From Byssothecium circinans (lineage: Eukaryota; Ascomycota; Dothideomycetes; Pleosporales; Massarinaceae): DNA of 64,000 nt. A model generated the notes under the pieces. That model ran no database searches. It was not told the DNA's origin and saw only the letters and a program-made list of their open reading frames with translations. Below, piece by piece: positions 12,111 through 22,684 of the stretch (position 1 is its first letter; every line of letters begins with the position of its first letter). Location of the stretch: NCBI GenBank assembly GCA_010015675.1, contig ML977021.1, positions 197,393-261,392 of the forward strand, in the 5' to 3' direction. Made by a program: the position numbers and the translations under genes.

Positions 12111-13399
12111 ATGGCACAAGTCTGGCAAACCCAACCCCAACCCGTAATGGAGCTCTCCAACGCCGCTTCAAGCTCACTGGGCCCCACTATCTCTCACCAT
12201 GAAGCGCCATGGAGCAACCCCAGTACAACAGAGATCGAGCAGCCACCTCTCCCACCAACTGACACAGGAAAATCGGCTTGGCTTGTTCTCGGCGGATCTT
12301 CTTTGATCCAAGCTCCCGTTTGGGGTACGTGAGTTCCGCAAGCTAGCCCAAAGAAGGCGAGTTCAATGGTGACTGATGGTGGTACGGGCTTCTCGTGCGC
12401 ATTTGGTGTGTTCCAGGAGTATTATGAGAGTCATCCCGAGGCACTGAAAAATGGAGAGACAGGAAGCGTGGCTGTAATTGGGACAACTGTGACCGTCAGT
12501 TTGGATAGGAAACGCATCTTTACGGCATGACTGTACTAACTGTGACGTAGGGTATCATGTACCTCATTTCCCCATTCATTTTCTTCATCCTAACGCGGTG
12601 GCCGCGTCTACGCCGGTGGTTTGGTCCCATCGGTCTCTTCCTCGCAGCTACTGGCTTTCTCCTGTCGTCCTTCTCGACCACACTCTGGCAATTGATCCTC
12701 ACACAAGGCGTCATCTCCGCCATTGGCTGTGGGCTTCTGTTTACTCCTACAAACCTGTACCTAGATGAATGGTTCGTCCGTCGCAAAGGCTTAGCATACG
12801 GTATCATGTGGGCAGGCAAGTCCATGACCGGTGTCGGTCTTCCCTTCGCCGCTGAAGCCAGCTTGAGGAAATTCGGACCAGCAAACACACTTCGAGCGTG
12901 GAGTGTCTTGACCGTAAGCAACTATCATCCGCTCACTTTTCAAACGACTAAGCAATATCAATATTAAAATCAAACAACACAGATCCTTCTAAGTGCACCG
13001 CTGCTCTACTTTCTCCGCCCTCGTATCCCACTATCTAGCACCTCAACAACCCGCCGCATCGACACATCCTTCATTCACCTCCCCTCCTTCTGGATGCTCC
13101 AAGCAGGCAACGTCCTATAATCCCTCGGCTACTTCCTTCCCTACACCTACATTTCTTCCTACACCGTGCAATCCCTTCACCAATCCTCTACAATCGGCAC
13201 CCTCGTCCTGTCCCTCATAAACGCAACCTCTATCCCCGGTGGCATCATCCTCGGCTCCCTAGGCGACCACATCGGCATCAAGACCACAATCCTCGTCTCT
13301 ACACTCGGCTCCGCAGCCACCGTCTTCCTGTTCTGGGGCCTGTCGGAGCAAGTTGCCTTAGCGGCTGTTTTTGCCATTACCTATGGTTTCTTTGCAGGG
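12111..13399 (+). pseudogene. Decayed MFS monocarboxylate-type transporter
   Basis: Blocks 12111–12324, 12388–12494, 12551–12913 and 12983–13399 read as the first half of an MFS permease of the monocarboxylate-transporter type: GKSAWLVLGGSSLIQAPVWG, then FSCAFGVFQEYY, then GIMYLISPFIFFIL, TPTNLYLDEWFVRRKGLAYG and ATSIPGGIILGSLGDHIG. Three defects are visible. The first intron lacks an AG acceptor: the frame only continues if GG at 12386–12387 is used. A TAA stop lies in frame at 13118–13120, where homologues read a residue between NVL and SLGYFLP. Homology ends at TYGFFAG (13399), with the remaining C-terminal helices missing before the next gene. Together these argue for a dead gene rather than a sequencing slip. 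Confidence 0.8.
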
Positions 13400-13677
13400 G
13401 TCAGGAAGGCTGTCTGATAATAAACTGAATGCAGAGATTGACTGAAGAAGGTGTGCATTGCTACATTCCCAATGAACGAATCGGAACGATCAATTGTGCT
13501 TTACAAACCGTTAGCTGCACCCATGCTTCATCCTCCTTCTAAACGCACCCACTCATACGAACTGTAGAACAATGTGTATGTTCACCCTGCACATAGACCC
13601 AAACACAGACACCGCAAATCGTGTCCCCACTTCCCTGGCTTTGGCATCCGTCCGCCACTACCTCCTTCCCCTCAATG

Positions 13678-14896
13678 TCAATACACACACTTCACCACCA
13701 CATACCGATCCCGATCTCCCCTTCCCCCCTCATTCCCGCCATCTTCCCTCCAAGGTCGCGCATAATCTTCAAAATACCCTCGCTTGCGACTGACGTTGAA
13801 CGCGAGATCAATCGCCGCCGTGATCCTCCTCTTGACCAGCAACTCCCGCTCTGCCGCCAAGATGTCCGACTCCATCGATGTTCCTTCATACTCGCCCGAT
13901 GCAGCAGAGGGTCTGCGTTTCGGCGGCTTTTCCTTTGTACTATGCGTCGAATCCCATCTTCCCGACGCCCCTCGAGGCAGCTGTCTCACTTCCTCCGCGA
14001 TGAGATGGCCCAGGAACTCGTATTGTTCGGCTTCGCGAGATGCAGGAGATGACGCTTCGAGCCCGGAACGGTGGAGCGCAGCTTCATGCTTTACGTCGCA
14101 GGATCGAGGTACGCTTTCCGCGGGTCGCTTCCTCTCGCTCTTATCGCCAGATGCTGACGTTGGCTCTGCGTTCAGCTCGTCGACTACCCTCGTGATATTC
14201 GCTGCGAACGACTGTGTCCGATCGAGTCGCTGACGTAGATGAAGCTTTCCCTCCTCGAGGGAGACTACACGGCGTTTGGAGGCTTCTAGGTCGGCGTTCA
14301 GATGCTTGTTGGCGGATTGTAGGACGTCGATGTGTTTGTGTGCGTGCGAGAGGGAGAGTTCGAGGTTGATACGCGGGGATTCGGGGGCTGGTGAATGTTG
14401 TTCTGTCGGGGAATCGACGTCGGTGGTGCTGCCGAGACTGATGCCTGAAAGAGATGCTCTGGAATCTTTCCTATTCGACTTCAAAGTTTCGAGTGTGGTC
14501 AGCCCATTCCTCATGCCATCTCGACCTGGTCCCGAACTCGTCGATTGCGAGGTTTGCAGCGAGCCGTTCTTATACTCGGCGTGAAGGACACGTTTGTTTA
14601 ACTCCTCCTCTAGCTCTGCTATGCGTCCCCTTCGCGATTTGGCGTAGAGCCAGTCTTCGAGCAGCTCGACGGTGACGGTTACAGCGGCAATGAGGAAGAG
14701 ACATGTCACAACTCGCCAGCTGGACCAGAGAAACGCGAGGGGGAAGAAAAAGAAGCCGCCCACGCAGAGCATGCCCTTGAGCGCATCTAAAACGTGTTAG
14801 TAAAATAGTCATAGATATTAAAAGGGTGTGACTTTTACCAGACACAGAGCTTCGGGTGAATATTCCGGCATCTTTGTCCTCAATAGCATCGATCAT
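13678..14896 (-). CDS. Membrane-anchored coiled-coil protein, uncharacterised (388 aa)
   Basis: Exons 14839–14896 (MIDAIEDKDAGIFTRSSVS) and 13678–14786, separated by a 52-nt intron; the frame closes at 1167 nt. Residues ~20–60 form two close hydrophobic segments (LCVGGFFFFPLAFLWSSW and VVTCLFLIAAVTVTVELL), followed by a basic stretch and the heptad-like RIAELEEELNKRVL. A second coiled-coil stretch with LHLRQRLDRTQSFAANITRV lies near residue 220. The rest is Ser/Arg-rich and likely disordered. The look is of an ER or nuclear-envelope membrane protein with a cytosolic coiled coil. I do not recognise the family. Confidence 0.7.
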
Positions 14897-17265
14897 GATA
14901 ACAAAATTGAGTGTTCCTAGGCTTTTTCTTTTATAGGACTGTTGGGGGGTCACGGGAAGACAATGATAGCGAGGACGCGACATATACATTGAGCTTGAGT
15001 GGAATACCATGGTACCGTTATCGATTGTTGGTGGAGTAGTGACGTCCCGAGCCAGAGCTTGCCTTTTGTTAGGGTCCAGCACAGTGGGAGGGGAAAGAAA
15101 AGATTTCTCATGATCGTGAGACGTCGCTGTTCCCTCTCCGTCTCCTATCTCTTGTTTTCCACATTGGCTATACGATGCGCGATCCTCAGTCTTCTTTTTC
15201 AGGCAGCAACTACTCTCCAGACCCACAAGGGTAGCCCAAACTCAGCACCTCTCTACTTCACTACACCAGCGGCATTAATTTCGAAACCTCATTCAGAACC
15301 TCTTCGACCACGCTGCTTTGCATGCCGTTGAGAGAAAGAGTACATGATGGCTGTCATCGGTGGTGTCTCAGACACAGAGCCTGCTTGCGGATGGCACAGC
15401 ATCGGACATTTTCTTTCGACATCGCTTACGCATGTGACTCGCAGCTCTTCAACGTCGTCCATTGCGGCTGTCTAGATGGGATTGATACTTTGCGAAAGAA
15501 TGGCTTGAGGGGTGCGACTTGGGGCAGGTATGGCAGAGCAGCCTTCGAAGCAAGACTGACATTATCTAGGTGGCGTATTGTTGCGAGGCGGAGGCAATCG
15601 GACGCCCGACTACAGTCTTCCGGCAGCTTCGACTGTGCCACCAGACGTTAGGCGTCGTGGGCGTTCAGCCGCTTTGGCGTCAGATGTTGAGCAATAGGTA
15701 ACGTCGGCAAGCACCGTGCAACACCAACAACGGACAAAGTTTTTCTCAGTTCGACTCATTAATTTCCACGGCGACTTGAATCTCGGGCCTGTACGCTGCA
15801 AACACTCGGCACTCCCGAATGCACCCCAGAGAGAGGCCGGAAGTTTCTGCACATCATCACGGGCATGCAGCAATCATTCGGAAGAGCAAGGAACATCGAC
15901 GGGAGCTGTCACGAGGAAAGTTTATCGCTGTTGCTGAAAGTATATCGATACCGTCATACCACTACTACGACGAACGAGCATCCGTCAGTGAGGATCAGGG
16001 TCTATGAATGCCGTCGCATGCAATGCTCGCTGCTGTTGGCTTCCCAAAACGAACGGCCTTCACGAGTGCTGGACGCAAGGCAGCGCTCAGTGACACCATG
16101 TGCGTGAGCGACGCTACACAGAGCTCGCAGATACGCATGCACGTCGCCCCGAACAAGCAAATGGACAGATTGAGGGCGCTGCTTGCCATGGTAGAGGGCC
16201 CGCAGGCACGAGGCAGCGCCGACGAAAGTTCAGAGCGTGGAGGAAGCAAGGCGGGCTCATGCTCAAGGCACGCACGCGTCTGGACTCTGGACTTCAAGCG
16301 CGGAATGCAGCGAGCGCTGGTGAGGCGCTGCTGGAGAGTCGGTGAGTAAGAGATTGAGGTGCCGTCTAAGAGTGGCATCCCGCTAGTCCGCTGTTGCATG
16401 TACTGTAGCTACCAGATCCTCACGGTATAATTAGATCAGCACGTCTACGCTTCGGATGGTGATGGCAGGTCTAAGGTCAAGAAGGTAACTAGCTGTTGAT
16501 TCTGCGAGGGCAAGCGTCTTTATCACTTCATCAGTCCAGCATGCCCATGACCAGGACTCGACTCGACGCTGCAAGTGATGGTCTCCCGCCGCCGTCGATA
16601 TTGCGCGCTGAGGCGGGTTGATAGGCTCTCTGCAAGTCAGTCAGTTGAGACACAGGTCCTGGGCGACGTCTGACTGGCCCGGCAGTGGGCGTCAGCACGG
16701 CGTTGCAAACGACCAGCGCCCAGCCAAAAGGTGGAGGTCGTGGATCGTGGCTGGTCTGGGGAGTGAGTGAGTGGAGTCGAGGGGCATCTCGACAGCCGCG
16801 CTTCTCCCGGCAGTAGTGAACAATAATGTCGTCCAGCCGCCAGCCAGCAGCAGCAGGTGGAATCAGTCCATCAGTTAGATGTCCTATCTGCCATCTACCT
16901 ACCCCCCACAGTAGCGTCGAGCGAGTCGCACTCGCGGCGGACGGGCAGATGGCTCACTATCCGCAGCGCACGCAATTGCTGTGATTGGCCGCGCGTGGAG
17001 GCTGGTCGTGGTCGTGGTGTGGTGTGCTGCATCTGGCGTGCGTCGAGCTAGCGCGGTGGCTCCAGTGGCTCCAGTCGCAAAGAGCGGTGACGAGGCGTGA
17101 TCCCTCGCACGTCCCGCCCGCTTCTCGCCCGCTTTTCCACTCTCGCCCGTTTCCATCTTCTTCGCCTTCACACCGCTTCAGTGCTACGCTACCCGTCCGT
17201 ACGCACAGAGCTCAGCACTCCGTCCAGCTGAGCATCAAGAAAATCCCCTCTCACTTCATCCCATC
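14897..17265. other. 2.4-kb divergent intergenic region upstream of the Zn-cluster gene
   Basis: No supported gene. The right half is GC-rich with many short CAG/GTG runs and is the likely promoter and long leader of the regulator starting at 17266. Open frames such as 15322–15651 and 16008–16349 lack domain signal. Confidence 0.45.
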
Positions 17266-19794
17266 ATGGAGTCCTCGAATCTTGACCTCGCGGACCTCTA
17301 CACCTTTGAGACGTTCGATCCAAACCGCCAGTCCTACCACGGCTATATCCCACGTCACACCTGGCCGCTGCCTCTCTCGCCCGCTGCCATGACCCAGAAC
17401 CACGATGGCTCCCAGCACCAGAACCACCAACACCAGCGACGCGTGAATACCGTAGCCGCGACCACGGCCGCAAACAACAATGTGCTGCCCACATCAACCG
17501 CAATGGCCCCCCCTCTCCAGACAGCGGGTCTGGGGTTCGCGTCCACCATGGGCCCGAATTCCATGCTGACCGACTGGATCACTCTCAACTCGGCCGCAAA
17601 CTTCGCCCAACCCACCTACGACGGAATGACCATGAACACCACCGACTTCAATGCGACCTTTGGCGGTCTCCAAGAGTCGCCCGTGGATTTCGGCATCAAT
17701 TCGTCGCAGGCGCTGATGTCTTCAATGTCAATGAGCGCACCTTTCAACAACATGATGACGACCGCATCCATGGATCTCACACAGCACCTGGTGCACGCTC
17801 CCAATGGCATGGCCGACTTCTACGACGAGCTCAACATCTCAAACGCTCAGGATTTTACGGTGCCGAGTACTGCTGCCGCCAGCGTGGGTTCGGGCTCCCC
17901 CACCGAGCAATGGATGGAGTTGAGGTCGCTCCCCGGCAGCGACAATGGCTGGAGCATCATCGAGCCCGGCCATCGCAACTCGTACGACTTCTCTAGCGAG
18001 AACAACCTCATTTTCAACCCCGCACAGTCATTAACTCTGCACGTCCGAACAAATTCCGACTCGTCCCAGCAGTCTGAAGTCCCTCGGTCTGCGGGCTCGC
18101 TTAGTAGCTTCGAAGAGATTCAGTTCCCCTTGAACTCACCGCAGTCAGAGGTTGAGAACAACTTGGACCATCTCCACTCCCATGCCCACCCCCACTCCCA
18201 CTCACATTCCCATTCGCACAACTGCCACCATGCACTTCCCGCCGAACAAGACTTCACCAACTATATCTCACCGAACCAATCCGTCAGCCCACCCATGGCC
18301 CGCGTTGAACCCGTTGAGATCAAGCCCTCGCCTTCAAGCTCTTCATCATCACCAACCTCTTCGGCCATGAGCTCACCGCCTGTCCGCCGGAGAAAGTCCC
18401 CACCTGGTGCCGCCGCCAATGGCGCTAAGCCCACCAAGACCATCCAGAAGAAGACGCCTTCCCACACAACCAAGAAGGACGTCGCTGGCGAGAAGCGTGT
18501 CGGAAAGCGGCGCGGACCTCTACGCCCTGATCAGCGACAGCAGGCTCACGAAATCCGCAAGCTTCGCGCTTGTTTGAGGTGTAAGTTCCTCAAGAAGACG
18601 TGCGACAAGGGTGACCCGTGCGGTGGCTGCCAGCCATCCCACGCTCGCTTGTGGCAGGTACCGTGCACGCGCATCGACATCAAGGATATCGGCTACTTCA
18701 TGAAGGACTGGAAAGCCGATTACGAGCGCCATGTCAGTCTCGGATTCTCCATCGGAAACATCAAGGGATTTTCTGCGCAAGAGCGACCGATCTATATCAC
18801 ACACGGATATGGTCACTACCTACCCATAATGGCCCGTGAGGTCTACGTTCGCGACGAGAAATGCTTTGGCGTAGACTGGTTTGAGTCTCTCAACGGCCTC
18901 TCCTTCGAGATCAACACTGCCAAGCTCTCAGCCGGCATGGAGGGTGTCTCGCGAAGCATGCTTTCAGATTACCTTGACCGTCATATCGATGGCGGCTTTG
19001 AGGCGTTCGTGGATGAGTACTTCGAGGGCACCTACTTCGTCACCGAGATCCTCAAGACGGCGTACCGTTTCTACTGCCGTGAGAAGCTACCCGTTATTCG
19101 CAAGGCACTGAAGCTTGTTGTTGCCTACAACCTGACCATGCACGTCACCATGGTTGAGGGACTGGGTGAGGACGGTCAGATCATTGGCAAGGTCGAGGAC
19201 GAGCAGTCCAAATTCTGCAACAAAACCATTGCCCCGGTCATGATCAACTTCCAGGTCAAGTGCGCTCTTGCCGATATGTGGCGCGAGCTGCAGAAGGATG
19301 TCCTCGAGGAGCTCTCAGCTCTGTACTCTTCCGTCTACAGTGGCGAGAAGCTCAAGAACTGGCCGACCATCTTCATGCTCGCTGCCATCCTGCTTGCCGT
19401 TTGGGAACTGATGCAGTTCGACTGTAGCTACCGTGTTCCCGACCAAGCAGCAGTGAACAAGTTCTGCAACGACATGGAGTCCACTCCCGTCGGCGTCATC
19501 GTCGGCCTCTTCTCTGCCATTTCCCAGAAGCTCCCCGCTTTCACGGAGTGGGACACCCGGAAGCATCACCATCTCCTCAACTCGAATCCGGCGGTGTGTG
19601 ATGCCATGACCGAGGTCCGTGCTCATGTAACTAAATATGGTAAGTCTGAGGCATGGTCTGTTTTAGGTAGTCCGCAGCTAATCACGCGCGCAGAGACATA
19701 CCTCCGGTCAAGAAGCGACTGCAAGTTTGACCGGAACGACTTCGACTCGTTGTCAAACAAGTTCCTCTCCAAGCTCGTCATCCGAGCGAACTAA
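17266..19794 (+). CDS. Zn(II)2Cys6-type transcription factor with His-rich segment (824 aa)
   Basis: Start at the ATG in a CATCATGG context. The first ~420 residues are low-complexity (Asn/Thr/Ser) and include a His-Ser run at about residues 301–323 (HPHSHSHSHSHN). A basic stretch leads into the binuclear cluster: Cys436, 439, 446, 452, 455 and 467 in RACLRCKFLKKTCDKG followed by DPCGGCQ and QVPCTR. The last spacing is 11 residues, longer than the usual 6–9. Directly after comes a conserved domain starting with IDIKDIGYFMKDWKADYERH, also seen in fungal relatives. The frame is open throughout, but 19640–19693 looks like a 54-nt in-frame intron (GTAAGT, CTAAT, GCGCAG). Removing it joins KY to ETYLRSRSDCKFD and gives 824 aa instead of 842. 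Nuclear regulator; targets unknown. Confidence 0.85.
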   Translation: MESSNLDLADLYTFETFDPNRQSYHGYIPRHTWPLPLSPAAMTQNHDGSQHQNHQHQRRVNTVAATTAANNNVLPTSTAMAPPLQTAGLGFASTMGPNSMLTDWITLNSAANFAQPTYDGMTMNTTDFNATFGGLQESPVDFGINSSQALMSSMSMSAPFNNMMTTASMDLTQHLVHAPNGMADFYDELNISNAQDFTVPSTAAASVGSGSPTEQWMELRSLPGSDNGWSIIEPGHRNSYDFSSENNLIFNPAQSLTLHVRTNSDSSQQSEVPRSAGSLSSFEEIQFPLNSPQSEVENNLDHLHSHAHPHSHSHSHSHNCHHALPAEQDFTNYISPNQSVSPPMARVEPVEIKPSPSSSSSSPTSSAMSSPPVRRRKSPPGAAANGAKPTKTIQKKTPSHTTKKDVAGEKRVGKRRGPLRPDQRQQAHEIRKLRACLRCKFLKKTCDKGDPCGGCQPSHARLWQVPCTRIDIKDIGYFMKDWKADYERHVSLGFSIGNIKGFSAQERPIYITHGYGHYLPIMAREVYVRDEKCFGVDWFESLNGLSFEINTAKLSAGMEGVSRSMLSDYLDRHIDGGFEAFVDEYFEGTYFVTEILKTAYRFYCREKLPVIRKALKLVVAYNLTMHVTMVEGLGEDGQIIGKVEDEQSKFCNKTIAPVMINFQVKCALADMWRELQKDVLEELSALYSSVYSGEKLKNWPTIFMLAAILLAVWELMQFDCSYRVPDQAAVNKFCNDMESTPVGVIVGLFSAISQKLPAFTEWDTRKHHHLLNSNPAVCDAMTEVRAHVTKYGKSEAWSVLGSPQLITRAETYLRSRSDCKFDRNDFDSLSNKFLSKLVIRAN

Positions 19795-22684
19795 GAGTCC
19801 GCTATTCCCATCGGCATATTCATACATGCCTTCATCATCTACATTTATCCCAGGCTGCTCATCTTCACGCCTCTACCTTACTCAACACACAAGCCTCATC
19901 ACCGCCACACCACCAGCCTATCCCTTACGGTTCACGATTTCACGGTCTATGTGTCTGACGGTTGCTCCGATAAACCACGATCACTACCTATTGACGGCTG
20001 ACGATTTGCTATCCAAAAAGTACTCATGCGATGATGATTGCGAGCGACTTGTTTTTTGATTATACCAACCTATAACCTTTATTGACTGATTCCCCGGCGT
20101 CCTGGCACGCCAAGTTGACGACCACTCCGTCTGGGCCCCACAACTCCTTGATCTAACTACACGACACTCATTTCTGTCGGCAACCGGATGTTTTTTTTAC
20201 GAAGAGACGGGTGCTTGATTTTGTTCGTACGGATTCACGACTGATCTTTTGCGAGCGGTCAATTTTTTCATATTCTCCGGCTCTTTTTTGGAGGCCCATT
20301 GCTTCCAAAAGATTTTGGCCTGTAGAGGGTGTTCACATGTCGTATCACCATCAGCTTCACGGTTAGATGTACGACACTCCTCTTTTTTCCTTTATTTTCA
20401 TCTCTATTTCCTAATTTTTCATGATTGTGTTTTATGCATAGCGAGCAAGCAATCCACACGTCATCCATCATTTTACGACTATGCACGGCGGACACCCACC
20501 TAGTCGGCTTCGAAAGCATCCCTCATGATCACACTCATCTTTACCGTTCATTTCTGTGGGAAGCTCCCTTTGTGGTGTCTTCTCTTTGTTACAATGATAT
20601 TGATGTGTAATGGGCGATCTTTCTTTTTCCCTTTTCTCTTTTTGAAGCGAGCTTTTATATCAGATGCGGGACCCCTTCTTTTTTGGATATGGAATGAGGG
20701 TCCCGCCAAATGATTGTGTATTTATCAACGGCGATTCTGGCAAATATGGAAACTTGGGTAGGCAGGCAGGCAAATGGAAATAACATCATCTTTACACTTT
20801 GCATCCCCTTCTTTGCGCTTCTCTACATTCTGCCTTGATCTCTGCCTGTGGTTTATGAAACTCGAATAAGGTGTACAGTGCCTGTTCGTCTATGTTGCCG
20901 AGTTTCCAAGTCTTTAACCGTGTTTTTGACATCAAATTCTCTTTCCTATGAGGAATTCCTGTATGCACTCTTACGTGCGTACATACGAAACCCCAAGTGC
21001 CGAAAACCGAACCTGCACGCATGAAAGATTTGGTCTATCTTATTGGCTTCCTAACTCGCCCGTTTCTGTAACAAAAGTGTATATAGGTGAAACTACCCTG
21101 TCAATATCAATGCCTAGTCTCTCGATCGTCATCATCTCACACCCTGAATGCTTGCATGCACGCATTTCCTTCAGCTCTGCCACACAGACACATGTACTCC
21201 GTTCTCAGTGACGCTGTGACACCTTCCTCTCACAACTTGTCAGATGTCAGATGTCGCCCGGTTCTCAGGTCATTCTAAGCTGCGCATACACGAGACCGGA
21301 AGGAAAATTTCCTCGCCTTCCTTTCAGCTACAGGGAGGGTGTGAGACAGCGAGATAGTCGCAAAAGAGGGGAAACTGTCTAGGCTGGCTGACAGTGACAG
21401 CATGCACAAATCAACAACAGCACAGCACAGCAGATCAATAATTCAGACACAGACCGGACCAAAAGCCCATTCAGCGAATCAAATCCCGCGCCTCACCGCT
21501 TGATTTTAGACGCCGCCCACCCCACAACCCACATCACTTTCTCCATTATTATTCCAGTTCCGGGAAATTCCCGCACGCCTCAACCCCAGCCTCGAGCTCA
21601 AGCGAGCGGGGTGGGGGGAGGAGGGGAGCGATCTTCCAATTATTGCGCCGTCGTCGGATGCGACGACGGAAGTTGGAGGGGCTTGCATGACAATGGCATA
21701 ACATGCATCGGACAGCGGATAGCGGATAGCGGATAGTGGATAACGGGCAGATGCGGCGAAGAAGAGAAAAACGAAAACGCCGAGATTCAACAATGAATGA
21801 TGGAATACTTTGCGGCTTGGTATTATAAAACGAATAACGCGTTCGAATTCCGGTGAGTGAAGGTCCATGATCGATCCATGTGTTTTGGGATTTGTTACCT
21901 GTTTGTGGAGTTCCGCGGTACGGTGCTGGTGAGGGCCGTGGGGGGCACGACATGAGGGGGCGCTGCATGAGGGGTGTGTGCATGTGCATTTCTTGGTGAA
22001 GGTAGGGGTTGGGAGGTTGGGAGGAGAGGAGGGGTAATACCTCGTGCTTGTATACCGCCGGTCTCTCGTGGAGCAGAGAAAAGTCGGTACTAAGGAAGAA
22101 ACTAAAAGGTAGCTTCTGTATAACTATAGATAGTTTGTATGACTCTGCCAGACTTCTGATGGGTACTTTAACTACCATGGTAAGGTGCCCCTGCTGGCTT
22201 TTACAGCCCCGCGAGAGACTGGTGTAAGAAGAATATTGACGGGAGTTAGACCCGCGTGTTAATGCGCTCAACGTCTAGGAAACTTCAGCGTGATCTGTTC
22301 GCGATTGCGGACCTGACAACGTCATGGCTGTGTAAGATTTCTTATTGTTTCAATTGGTGAGTTTAAGCCTTGAACTTTGACTTTGGCTTGGCGTCGTGTT
22401 CATCCCATATGCGATTGCCAAAGACTTACTTTACTGGTAGTTATAACTGTGTGGCGTTCCTGGAGCTGAGAGCTGCATTCGAGCTGAAAGATGCAGCCAA
22501 CTATGCTTCAATTTGTCAGCGAGGCTTCGGGAAAACCAATTTTAATGAAGGGGCCAAAATACTGGCGATTTCTTCCAAATCCATTCTTTAGTTTACCTTC
22601 GAACTGCTGTCGCTCTTCTGCTTTTAAATTTCGATTATTGATCATTCATCTTCGATTATTAAAGCAACTTTTCATTCTCAGAGG
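19795..22684. other. 2.9-kb gene-free interval
   Basis: The first several hundred bases are T-rich and probably 3' UTR of the regulator. A small tandem AGCGGATAGCGGAT motif occurs near 21714–21737. No coding or RNA gene recognised on either strand. Confidence 0.45.

Noticed and set aside
13118..13120. A-to-I mRNA editing rescuing the TAA in the MFS gene
   Set aside because: Single editing of TAA gives another stop; both adenosines would need editing, and other lesions remain.
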